A stretch of DNA of 7,204 nt from M3007 sp964392655 (GCA_964392655.1 CAYMQY010000225.1:1-7204), one strand, 5' to 3'; positions 1 through 5,489 are shown, counted from the stretch's first letter. Notes: a model not told the origin generated them from the sequence alone. Program-made: numbers and translations.

Positions 1-39
1 CGATGAATTTTCCAACAGCACGATAAACTCATCGCTCAT
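1..39 (-). CDS. Possible 5' end of an unidentified gene (13 codons, runs off the window)
   Basis: Reading the minus strand from the ATG at 39-37 gives MSDEFIVLLENSS with no stop before the window edge. It starts 21 bases after the carbamoyltransferase stop (61-63) on the same strand, as expected for the next gene of an operon. A tandem copy of the start region lies just upstream and makes a tiny frame, MSDE-stop, whose TGA overlaps this ATG as TGATG. Thirteen open codons are weak evidence, and the ATG lies in a repeat that also occurs elsewhere in the window. In many bacteria, NodU/TobZ carbamoyltransferase genes with an SGNH partner are followed by a small DUF5989 membrane protein and an SxtJ-like protein, so one of those is a reasonable guess. 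No family can be assigned from 13 residues. Confidence 0.4.
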   Translation of the reverse strand, partial: MSDEFIVLLENSS

Positions 40-57
40 CACTCATCGCTCATCGCT
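26..57. repeat. Tandem repeat of a 14-base CTCATCGCTCAT-type unit
   Basis: On the minus strand the unit ATGAGCGATGAGTG (53-40) is followed directly by ATGAGCGATGAGTT (39-26), which differs only at the last base. Another partial ATGAGCGATGAG phase is visible because the unit is itself built from a GATGAGC-like 7-base word. The 15-base sequence at 26-40 recurs exactly, in inverted orientation, at 3054-3068. The repeat lies between the carbamoyltransferase stop and the possible next gene, and contains that gene's candidate start codon. Confidence 0.85.
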
Positions 58-60
58 AAA

Positions 61-1923
61 TTAGTCCAGCACAAACTCCTCCTTCCACCCGTCCCGTTCC
101 GTCCACTCCGGCTGGTTTTTTTTGTCAAACAAATAATCGCCCACCACGAGGTAGTCCATCTCCGTGCGCATAAAGCAGCGGTAGGCGTCCTCGGGCGTGC
201 ACACGATGGGTTCGCCGCGCACATTGAAACTGGTGTTCACCACCGCCGCTATGCCGGTTTTTTGGCGGAATGCCTCAATCAGACCCCAGTAGCGCGGATT
301 GGTTTCACGGTGTACTGTCTGAATGCGGGCCGAAAAATCAATGTGTGTGATGGAGGGCAGGTCGGAACGCAGGTGGTACAGTTTGTCGCGCACGGGCAGG
401 GTGTCGTAGTTGGCCGGCAAAGGCAGGCGACGCTCGGCACGCACCGGATGCACGAGCAGCATGTACGGCGAAATGCCTGCGTAGTCGAAGTACTCCGCCA
501 CGCGCTCGGCCTGCACCGAGGGCGCGAAGGGGCGGAAACTTTCGCGGTATTTGATTTTCAGGTTGAGTTTTTTCTGCATCTCGGCGTTGCGCGGGTCGCC
601 GAGGATACTGCGGTTGCCTAATGCACGCGGCCCGAATTCCATACGTCCCTGCACCCAACCGACTACGTTGCCGGCAGCGAGCAGGCTTGCAGTTTCGGCT
701 GCCAGATCGTCGAAGCGCTCGAAATGCCGGCAGGGCGCCCCGTATTTTCGGGCTACGCGTTGCACTTCCAGATCGGAAAACGCCGGGCCGAGGTAACTGC
801 CCTGCATGCCGTCGAGCGGCGCGGGCGCGGGGCGGTCTTTCCGAAAAAAAATATGCTGTGCCGCCAGGGCCGCACCGAGCGAGCCGCCGGCGTCGCCCGC
901 AGCAGGCTGGATGAACACCTGATCGAAAATGCCGGCTTGCTGGATTTTCCCGTTGGCCACACAGTTGAGCGCCACGCCGCCGGCCAGGCACAGGTTGCGG
1001 GCGCCGGTGAGGCGCTGCGCCTCGCGGGCCATGCGCAGCACCACTTCTTCGGTGAACTGCTGGATGGCGAGGCCGAGGTTGCAGTGGTGTGCTTCGAGGG
1101 CGTCTTCGGGTTTGCGTTTGGGAAAGCCGAAAAGGCGCTCCCAGTCGGCGTCGCGCACCATGCGCAGGCCGGTGGCGTAATCGAAGTAACGTTGGTTGAG
1201 CCAGAGCGAGCCGTCGGGGCGCAGGTCCACGAGTTCGGTGCGGATGGTGTCGAGGTAGCGCGCGATGTCGGGCGAATGCGGGTTGCCGTAAGGCGCCAGA
1301 CCCATGAGTTTGTACTCGCCGGAGTTAACCCGAAAACCGAGGAAATAGGTAAACGCCGAGTACAGCAACCCCAGCGAATGCGGGAAACGCAGTTCCTTCA
1401 AAATCGAGATTTCTTTGCCTTTGCCGTGGCAGATGCTGGCCGTAGCCCATTCGCCGACGCCGTCAATAGTCAGAATGGCGGCTTCCTCGAAGGGTGCCGG
1501 GTAAAATGCACTGGCCGCATGCGAGAGGTGGTGCTCGGGAAAAAGCAGACGCAGTTTCCGGCGGTTGAAGGGCATGATTTTGCCCAATTCCTCGCGCAGA
1601 GCGCGTTTGAGAAACATTTTTTCGCGCAGCCACACCGGCATGCCGGCCCAGAACGAGCGCAGGCCGCGCGGGGCAAAAGCGTAGTACGTTTCCAGCAGGC
1701 GCTCAAACTTGAGCAGGGGTTTGTCGTAAAACGCTACGGCGTCGAGTTGATCGAGCGTGAGGCCGGCCTCTTCCAGACAGTAGCGCACGGCATTGGTGGG
1801 AAAGCCTGGGTCGTGTTTTTTGCGCGTGAAACGTTCCTCCTGCGCGGCGGCGATCAGGCGCCCGTCGCGCAGGATAGCAGCGGCGGAGTCGTGGTAGTAG
1901 GCGGATATTCCGAGGATGTTCAC
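61..1923 (-). CDS. NodU/TobZ-family O-carbamoyltransferase
   Basis: The product (620 aa) belongs to the carbamoyltransferase family that moves carbamoyl from carbamoyl phosphate, through carbamoyl-adenylate, to a hydroxyl on a sugar or metabolite. It is expected in the cytoplasm. The N-terminal Kae1-like domain shows HDSAAA at 11-16, EERFTRKKHD at 29-38, HHLSHAASAF at 131-140, TIDGVGEW at 152-159, LAGGVALN at 313-320 and GDAGGS at 343-348. H131, H135, D154 and D344 match the spacing of the metal ligands known in TobZ. The C-terminal domain shows GPRALGNRSILGDPR at 431-445, FRPFAPS at 463-469 and NTSFN...GEPIVCTP at 563-577. All key motifs are intact and the length is normal. I chose the GTG at 1923-1921, giving (V/M)NILGISAYYHDSA, because family members begin there. 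An ATG-led frame reaching 2121 runs back through a palindrome and into the SGNH gene, so that extension is not credible. The SGNH gene ends 31 bases upstream. The substrate is unknown. Confidence 0.95.
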   Translation of the reverse strand: MNILGISAYYHDSAAAILRDGRLIAAAQEERFTRKKHDPGFPTNAVRYCLEEAGLTLDQLDAVAFYDKPLLKFERLLETYYAFAPRGLRSFWAGMPVWLREKMFLKRALREELGKIMPFNRRKLRLLFPEHHLSHAASAFYPAPFEEAAILTIDGVGEWATASICHGKGKEISILKELRFPHSLGLLYSAFTYFLGFRVNSGEYKLMGLAPYGNPHSPDIARYLDTIRTELVDLRPDGSLWLNQRYFDYATGLRMVRDADWERLFGFPKRKPEDALEAHHCNLGLAIQQFTEEVVLRMAREAQRLTGARNLCLAGGVALNCVANGKIQQAGIFDQVFIQPAAGDAGGSLGAALAAQHIFFRKDRPAPAPLDGMQGSYLGPAFSDLEVQRVARKYGAPCRHFERFDDLAAETASLLAAGNVVGWVQGRMEFGPRALGNRSILGDPRNAEMQKKLNLKIKYRESFRPFAPSVQAERVAEYFDYAGISPYMLLVHPVRAERRLPLPANYDTLPVRDKLYHLRSDLPSITHIDFSARIQTVHRETNPRYWGLIEAFRQKTGIAAVVNTSFNVRGEPIVCTPEDAYRCFMRTEMDYLVVGDYLFDKKNQPEWTERDGWKEEFVLD

Positions 1924-1943
1924 GGGTGCGTACAGGAAGTAGG

Positions 1944-1970
1944 CCTTCCAGGTTTTAGAAACCTGGAAGG
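1944..1970. repeat. Perfect palindrome, 12-bp arms, loop holding the SGNH stop codon
   Basis: CCTTCCAGGTTT (1944-1955) and AAACCTGGAAGG (1959-1970) are exact reverse complements around the three bases TAG. Outside the arms, a mismatch or wobble (1943/1971) is followed by two more complementary pairs (1942/1972 and 1941/1973). On the minus strand the right arm encodes the last SGNH residues (LPGF), and the TAA stop (1957-1955) is in the loop and the edge of the second arm. No T-tract follows on either strand, so it is not a standard intrinsic terminator. It resembles a REP-type dispersed palindrome, but copies elsewhere in the genome cannot be seen from here. Confidence 0.9.
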
Positions 1971-3031
1971 TCTTGCGTTGCAATTTGTTTTTCAATAAAC
2001 GGCCGCAAAAACGCCGCCACGAGTTCGTTCCCCCGGTTGTTCCAGTGGTAGCCGTCGTCGGTGCGGATGCATTGGCCGGCGCCCTCGAATGTTTGCAGGT
2101 AAGCCGGCAGTCCATCAGCAAAGTCCAGATCGTTTTCGCGGCAGAGCCGGGCGAACTGGTCGTATTGCGGCTGGAAACCGTCGGCGTCGAACACCAGCAG
2201 CCGGGCTTTGCCGGCCAGCAGGGTTTTCATTTTTTTGAAAACGGCATCGGTCATGCGCACGCTGCGGGCAAAGGGTTCGTAGTCGAGGTTTTTTTCGGCA
2301 ATCCACTTCTCGGCGGGTTCGGCAGGCGGCTGATCGAAAGTGCCTTGCGCCTCGGCGATACGCTTGAGGATGAAGTACAGAAAATGCGAGTACGGCTTGA
2401 CGTTGCGCGGGTATTCGGCGGCGAGTTTGTGGGTTACGCTGCCGTCTTCGAGGATGTATGGCCGCCGCATACGAACGTGGTATCCGGCCACTTTTTCGAG
2501 TTCCCAGTAGTTGTCAATGAAGTCGTTGCAGCACAGTTGCCACACCACGAGATCGGGTTTTACGGCATCCAGATATTTCTCCAGTGCCAGGTATTGCTGG
2601 GCGTTGCTGTACCCGGCAGCGCCGAATGCGAACACCTCGATGGGCAGGGAGTCGCCGAGCAGTTTGTAAAACAGGCGGTCGTCGGAGGTCTGGGCGCATG
2701 CGGTGTAGGAGTCGCCGAGGAACAGCACTTTGGGGCGTTTAGCATCGGGGTCGCCCCACTTGCGGAAGCCGTTTTTTCCGAAAGAAATCGTCAGCGGGTA
2801 AATGGTGTCGCACTTGTCGCGCAGTTCGCCGGTATGCCGGTAGCCCTCCTGCACCAGCCAGCCGTACTCCCGGTCCGGCACCCGGTAGTTGTAGGGCGGC
2901 GGCGCCGGCGGATCGCTGACCGGTCCGGGGAACAGGCGGAAAAACAATTCTCCGACCGCGAATATCAGCAGCAGGCCGATGGCAAATGCAATCAGACTGA
3001 ACAAAACCTTGCGTGATGCGGAGGGTGCCAT
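1955..3031 (-). CDS. Membrane-anchored SGNH/GDSL-fold hydrolase or O-acyltransferase
   Basis: The product (358 aa) has a hydrophobic stretch at about 10-30 preceded by basic residues, so it is probably an N-terminal anchor or uncleaved signal with the catalytic part outside the cytoplasmic membrane. The SGNH blocks are present: block I GDSYT at 106-110 (S108 is the nucleophile; Tyr replaces the usual Leu), block II glycine G140 in AAGYSN, block III CCND at 167-170 (N169), and block V DGYH at 326-329 (D326 and H329). Family members cleave or transfer acyl esters, often on polysaccharides, and relatives often sit beside NodU/TobZ carbamoyltransferases, as here (GTG start 31 bases downstream). 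Acyl modification of the same product is inference. The ATG at 3031 puts a short MAPSASRK head before the membrane segment and is preferred over the out-of-frame ATG at 3044. The last four residues come from the palindrome at 1944-1970, so the original C-terminus may have been changed by that repeat. Confidence 0.9.
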   Translation of the reverse strand: MAPSASRKVLFSLIAFAIGLLLIFAVGELFFRLFPGPVSDPPAPPPYNYRVPDREYGWLVQEGYRHTGELRDKCDTIYPLTISFGKNGFRKWGDPDAKRPKVLFLGDSYTACAQTSDDRLFYKLLGDSLPIEVFAFGAAGYSNAQQYLALEKYLDAVKPDLVVWQLCCNDFIDNYWELEKVAGYHVRMRRPYILEDGSVTHKLAAEYPRNVKPYSHFLYFILKRIAEAQGTFDQPPAEPAEKWIAEKNLDYEPFARSVRMTDAVFKKMKTLLAGKARLLVFDADGFQPQYDQFARLCRENDLDFADGLPAYLQTFEGAGQCIRTDDGYHWNNRGNELVAAFLRPFIEKQIATQDLPGF

Positions 3032-3053
3032 TTTTCAGTGACAAGCAATAAAT

Positions 3054-3068
3054 GATGAGCGATGAGTT
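3054..3068. repeat. Inverted copy of the CTCATCGCTCATC repeat
   Basis: GATGAGCGATGAGTT at 3054-3068 is the exact reverse complement of bases 26-40. The two copies bracket the SGNH-carbamoyltransferase pair in opposite orientation, about 3 kb apart. This copy is in the presumed 5' leader of the SGNH gene, 22 bases ahead of its ATG. Confidence 0.8.
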
Positions 3069-3099
3069 ATTTCATGGAAATGCCCGGGAAAAGCGGCTG

Positions 3100-3107
3100 C
3101 AAAGATG
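3100..3107 (-). promoter_or_regulatory. Possible Bacteroidota-type -7 box ahead of the SGNH gene
   Basis: The minus strand reads CATCTTTGCAGCC, one base away from the Bacteroidota -7 consensus TAnnTTTG. Transcription would start near 3094 and give a leader of about 60 bases before the ATG at 3031. No good -33 TTTG is visible at the expected 19-21 base spacing, so this is a weak call. It lies in the 125-base gap after the GH113-like gene, where a separate promoter for the SGNH-carbamoyltransferase pair would make sense. Confidence 0.35.
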
Positions 3108-3130
3108 CGCAAATGATCGGATACCCGAAC

Positions 3131-3166
3131 CAATCGAATCAATCGGAACAATCAAATCAATCCCAC
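3131..3166. repeat. 18-base direct repeat overlapping the glycoside hydrolase stop codon
   Basis: CAATCGAATCAATC (3131-3144) and CAATCAAATCAATC (3149-3162) match at 13 of 14 positions with an 18-base period. The second copy contains the TGA stop (3159-3157) of the GH113-like gene. The words are AATC-based and low in complexity, so this may be slippage rather than a defined element. Confidence 0.6.
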
Positions 3167-4197
3167 TTGTACCATTGCCGTAAAACCGCTTCGGCGTGTT
3201 TGCCCTGCGGGGTGTAGTCGCGTTCGGGGTAGCCTTCGTGGCCGCGCATATTGGGAAACCACTTCCAGAGAAATCCTCCGGCCCACCAGTTTTCGGCCTG
3301 AAAGGTGGCGAGCAGCGCTTCGATGCAGTTGGCCTGGGCTTGCTCATTGACGGGTCGGCTTTCGATTCCGCGCTCCAGTTCCCAGTTTCGCCAGCCGGCG
3401 CCGTTTACGCTGAGGTAGCCGAATTCGGTGAACAGCACGGGGCGGTTGTGTCGTTGGCTGAAGTCGCGCAGTTTGCCGCAGATAGGCTGCCACGCGGTTC
3501 TTAGCGCTGTCACCGTTGGCGTATCGGCCTCCACGAGGGGGAAATAGCCGCTCAGGCCGATGAAATCAAGTTTGTCCCAGAAGGGAATGTGCTGCCAGTC
3601 GTCCCAGTTGGCCGAGTAGGTGAGTTTGCCGGAATAGGCGGTCCGCACTTTTTTGATGAGGTTTTGCCAAAACTCCGGGCGCTGTTCGACGGATGTTCGG
3701 AATTCGGTGCCGATGCAAAACAGGTCAACCTCGGTAGAGTCGGCCAGGCGGGCCATGCGCAGGACGTAGCGCTCGTAGTCGGCCTCCCAGGCGGCCCACC
3801 GTTCGGCGGTGTCGAAGGTCAGGTGGCCGGTCCAGGAGCGGGGCACATACACCTGGGGTTTGAGCATGACCCGAATGCCGGCCTCGTGTGCCAGCCGAAT
3901 GGTTTCGCGCACACCGGCGGGGCGCTCACCCCACCATTGCCAGCCTTCCTCCTGATAGCGCACCGAGGGGGTGCCCGTACGTGTGAATGCGTACGGCACC
4001 ACGGCAATCCAGCCGGCGCCGGCGCCTTTTACCGCAGGCATCGGATTCTCCGGGAAAGGCTCGGGCGGCGCCACCAGCGTCAGCCCGTTCATTTTACCGG
4101 CCCCCGGCGCTGCAGCGGCTTGAATCGGGACTGGCCCCGGCTGCGAGCATCGGCAGAAAAAAAACAGGAGCAGCAAGAAAAAACCAGGTGTTTTCAC
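3157..4197 (-). CDS. GH113-like TIM-barrel glycoside hydrolase, probably an exported lipoprotein
   Basis: The 346-residue product looks like a clan GH-A (beta/alpha)8 enzyme closest in feel to family GH113, whose characterised members are endo-beta-mannanases. The strand-4 motif CIGTEF at 161-166 offers E165 as the acid/base, and the strand-7 motif LFTEFGY at 255-261 offers E258 as the nucleophile. Aromatic stretches such as GWQWWGERP (85-93), WDDWQHIPFWDKLDFIGLSGY (198-218) and GGFLWKWFPN (307-316) fit a sugar-binding cleft. I chose the GTG at 4197 because it starts a basic-hydrophobic leader, KTPGFFLLLLFFF, followed by cysteines C15 and C17 and a Pro/Ala-rich linker. Neither cysteine has a proper lipobox (F or R at -1), so lipidation is uncertain. 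An in-frame ATG at 4317 exists, but it would add 40 residues read through a GC-rich repeat and the HIT gene's end. The gene follows the HIT stop by 76 bases. The substrate is not certain; the hydrolase fold and catalytic glutamates are convincing. Confidence 0.8.
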   Translation of the reverse strand: MKTPGFFLLLLFFFCRCSQPGPVPIQAAAAPGAGKMNGLTLVAPPEPFPENPMPAVKGAGAGWIAVVPYAFTRTGTPSVRYQEEGWQWWGERPAGVRETIRLAHEAGIRVMLKPQVYVPRSWTGHLTFDTAERWAAWEADYERYVLRMARLADSTEVDLFCIGTEFRTSVEQRPEFWQNLIKKVRTAYSGKLTYSANWDDWQHIPFWDKLDFIGLSGYFPLVEADTPTVTALRTAWQPICGKLRDFSQRHNRPVLFTEFGYLSVNGAGWRNWELERGIESRPVNEQAQANCIEALLATFQAENWWAGGFLWKWFPNMRGHEGYPERDYTPQGKHAEAVLRQWYKWD

Positions 4198-4219
4198 GGG
4201 CGAGGAAATTAATTGCGGC

Positions 4220-4254
4220 GAAAGACTCCGCGCCTCTGCGCCTCCGCGGTGAAA
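4220..4254. repeat. GC-rich 8-mer repeat between the HIT and glycoside hydrolase genes
   Basis: On the minus strand TTTCACCGCGGAGG is followed by CGCAGAGGCGCGGAGTCTTT. The core is a tandem of the 8-mers GCGCAGAG and GCGCGGAG, preceded by a third, degenerate unit. From memory, very similar 'CCGCGGAGGCGCAGAG' strings are scattered in intergenic DNA of many unrelated bacteria; I could not search for this. It occupies most of the 76-base gap and, when translated, produces the odd GGAEARS segment in the over-extended hydrolase frame. Confidence 0.65.
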
Positions 4255-4273
4255 CGAGAAATGTGCAATCTCG

Positions 4274-4663
4274 TCAAACGAGTGCGGAAATTTTGGCAGC
4301 CAGTTCAGCCATTTCATCCGATGGAATAACCAAAGGTTCCTTGAAAGCCATATCCGACACGGCGTTCAGGGGAATCAAATGGACATGGGCGTGCGGCACT
4401 TCGATGCCCACCACTGCGATTCCAATGCGTTTGCAGGGCACCACCTGACGCAGGGCTTTGGCCACTTTTTTGGCAAAAAGCATAAGGCCGGCCAGTTCCT
4501 CGTCTTCCAGATCGAAAATGTAGTCCTCCTCGCGCTTTGGAATACACAACGTGTGGCCCTTGGCCTGCGGACGAATATCCAGAAAGGCCAGGTAATCGGC
4601 GGTTTCAGCCACTTTGTAGCATGGAATTTCGCCGTTGACGATGCGGGTGAAAATGGTAGCCAT
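4274..4663 (-). CDS. HIT-family (histidine triad, Hint-like) nucleotide-binding protein
   Basis: The 129-residue product has the full Hint/PKCI-type layout. IFTRIVNGEIP at 4-14 is the typical opening, GHTLCIPKRE at 36-45 is the conserved GHxLxIPK strand, and HAHVHL at 91-96 is the histidine triad (H91, H93, H95), with the middle or last histidine acting as nucleophile. Family members hydrolyse adenosine phosphoramidates and related nucleotide conjugates in the cytoplasm, usually as dimers. Length and motifs are normal. The ATG at 4663 gives the canonical MATIFTRI start. It lies downstream of greA on the same strand, a neighbourhood I recall as common in Bacteroidota, but here 318 bases of repeat element separate the two. 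No promoter consensus is evident just ahead of the start; the 9-mer array ends 10 bases before it. Confidence 0.95.
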   Translation of the reverse strand: MATIFTRIVNGEIPCYKVAETADYLAFLDIRPQAKGHTLCIPKREEDYIFDLEDEELAGLMLFAKKVAKALRQVVPCKRIGIAVVGIEVPHAHVHLIPLNAVSDMAFKEPLVIPSDEMAELAAKISALV

Positions 4664-4799
4664 TGTGAAAAAAGGTTGAGCGGGTTGAGCGGGTTGAGCG
4701 GGTTTAGCGGGTTGAACCGGGTGACTCTAAAAAGTCCCGAAAGGGCGCCATATCTGAAGGCAGGGCACAGCCCTGCTTCTTAACGACATCTCGACGATA

Positions 4800-4856
4800 A
4801 GCCCTGAAAGGGCGTCATAGTCGTCTGCGAGTTTACTATATCGCCCTTTCAGGGCT
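4800..4856. repeat. Central 15-bp hairpin of the nested element
   Basis: AGCCCTGAAAGGGCG (4800-4814) is exactly complementary to CGCCCTTTCAGGGCT (4842-4856), with a 27-base AT-richer loop. It forms the axis of the nested element. No T-tract follows on either strand, so it is unlikely to terminate transcription by itself. Confidence 0.85.
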
Positions 4857-4908
4857 ATTCCGTAGCGGTGGTTTCTCCATGCAGGGCTGTGCCCTGCCTT
4901 CTCATATG

Positions 4909-4929
4909 GCACCCCTTCGGGTGCTTTTT
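4909..4929 (+). terminator. Short hairpin plus T5, outward-facing edge of the element
   Basis: GCACCC (4909-4914), loop CTTC, then GGGTGC (4919-4924) is followed by TTTTT (4925-4929), a small intrinsic-terminator shape on the plus strand. The mirror position at the left edge, read on the minus strand, has the weaker hairpin CCC TTTC GGG (4743-4736 on the plus strand) followed two bases later by T5 (4733-4729). The element thus carries an outward-facing terminator-like shape at each end. No plus-strand gene is present to need the strong one, so function is doubtful. Confidence 0.4.
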
Positions 4930-4981
4930 AGACTAACTCGTTCAACCCGTTCAACCCGCTAAACCCGTTCAACCTCCTAGT

Positions 4982-5458
4982 TTATCCAATTGAAATTTCC
5001 ACAATTTTGAATTCGAGCACACCGCCCGGCGTGGATATTTTAGCGACATCGCCGCGTTCTTTGCCCAGCAGTCCGGCCCCGATAGGGGAGGAGACGGAAA
5101 TCTTCATCTGTTTGGTATCGGCCTCCGTTTCCGACACGAGTTTGTAGGTCAGTTCTTTGCCGGTTTTCAGGTTTTTGATGGTTACGTTGGACAGGATAGC
5201 CACCTTGGAGTCGTCCAATTGGCTTTCGTCCAGTACGCGGGCGTTGGACAAGACGGTTTCCAGTTCGTTGATTTTCATTTCGAGCATGCCCTGGGCATCC
5301 TTGGCTGCATCGTATTCGGCATTTTCAGAAAGGTCGCCCTGGGAGCGCGCCTCTGCAATAGCACGCGCCGCTTCGGCGCGGCCTGCTGTTTTCAGTTCTT
5401 CCAGCTCGTTCCTGAGTTTGTCGTACCCGCTCTGTGTCAGATAGGTGTAATTGGCCAT
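4982..5458 (-). CDS. greA: Transcription elongation factor GreA
   Basis: The 158-residue product is a full-length GreA, which enters the RNA polymerase secondary channel and stimulates cleavage of backtracked transcripts. The N-terminal antiparallel coiled coil covers about 1-75, and its tip shows GDLSENAEYDAAKDAQG at 41-57, where D42 and E45 are the acidic residues that help hold the catalytic magnesium. The C-terminal FKBP-like domain ends with SSPIGAGLLGKERGD at 122-136 and PGGVLEFKIVEI at 143-154. Length and motifs are normal and typical of Bacteroidota GreA. The ATG at 5458 gives MANYTYLTQSGYDKL, matching the usual family start. The HIT gene follows on the same strand beyond the nested repeat. 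Upstream is a terminator-type hairpin (5534-5496) preceded by a promoter-like box (5559-5552), so the leader may be attenuated. Identification is secure; the leader control is inference. Confidence 0.98.
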   Translation of the reverse strand: MANYTYLTQSGYDKLRNELEELKTAGRAEAARAIAEARSQGDLSENAEYDAAKDAQGMLEMKINELETVLSNARVLDESQLDDSKVAILSNVTIKNLKTGKELTYKLVSETEADTKQMKISVSSPIGAGLLGKERGDVAKISTPGGVLEFKIVEISIG

Positions 5459-5489
5459 AGCACTAATGCTTTAGGTTAGGTTGGTACAG

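Larger units (their letters stand above)
4674..4974. repeat. Nested inverted-repeat element of about 300 bases between greA and the HIT gene
   Basis: The whole gap is one roughly symmetrical structure. The outer layer is a 9-mer array: GGTTGAGCG three times, GGTTTAGCG, then GGTTGAACC on the left (4674-4718), and four inverted copies (GGTTGAACG or GGTTTAGCG) on the right (4974-4939). The middle layer is an imperfect inverted repeat, about 4727-4776 against 4881-4931. It has a perfect 21-bp core (4756-4776 with 4881-4901), and each core is itself a small palindrome (CAGGGC ACA GCCCTG). The centre is a perfect 15-bp hairpin (4800-4814 with 4842-4856). No transposase and no target-site duplication are visible. 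It could be a MITE-like element, a composite REP element or a structured RNA. The only open frame inside, about 60 codons on the minus strand, is simply the repeat read through. Confidence 0.85.

Noticed and set aside
1944..1970. Intrinsic terminator between the SGNH and carbamoyltransferase genes
   Set aside because: The stem is good, but no T-tract follows on either strand, and the next start is only about 20 bases away.
724..1998. Plus-strand open frame of 424 codons opposite the carbamoyltransferase
   Set aside because: It lies wholly antisense to a well-supported gene, shows no recognisable motif, and is the kind of shadow frame that GC-rich codon use produces.
1924..2121. N-terminal extension of the carbamoyltransferase to an ATG at 2121
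   Set aside because: The extension reads through the palindrome and into the SGNH gene in another frame. Family members start at the NILGISAYYHDSA block, reached from the GTG at 1923.
1973..3016. Plus-strand open frame of 347 codons opposite the SGNH gene
   Set aside because: Antisense mirror of an SGNH gene with intact catalytic blocks; no signal, domain or start context supports it.
3589..4212. Plus-strand open frame opposite the glycoside hydrolase
   Set aside because: Low-complexity Gly/Arg-rich translation antisense to a gene with both catalytic motifs.
4198..4317. Longer start of the glycoside hydrolase at the ATG at 4317
   Set aside because: It overlaps the HIT gene end and translates the GC-rich repeat. 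The GTG at 4197 gives an export signal directly.
4727..4912. 61-codon minus-strand frame inside the nested element
   Set aside because: It is the two repeat arms and central hairpin read through; no protein family is recognised, and its composition follows the palindromes.
4674..4974. CRISPR array
   Set aside because: The 9-mers are contiguous without unique spacers, occur in both orientations, and no cas gene is nearby.
4674..4974. Complete insertion sequence
   Set aside because: No transposase frame and no target-site duplication are visible at the borders.
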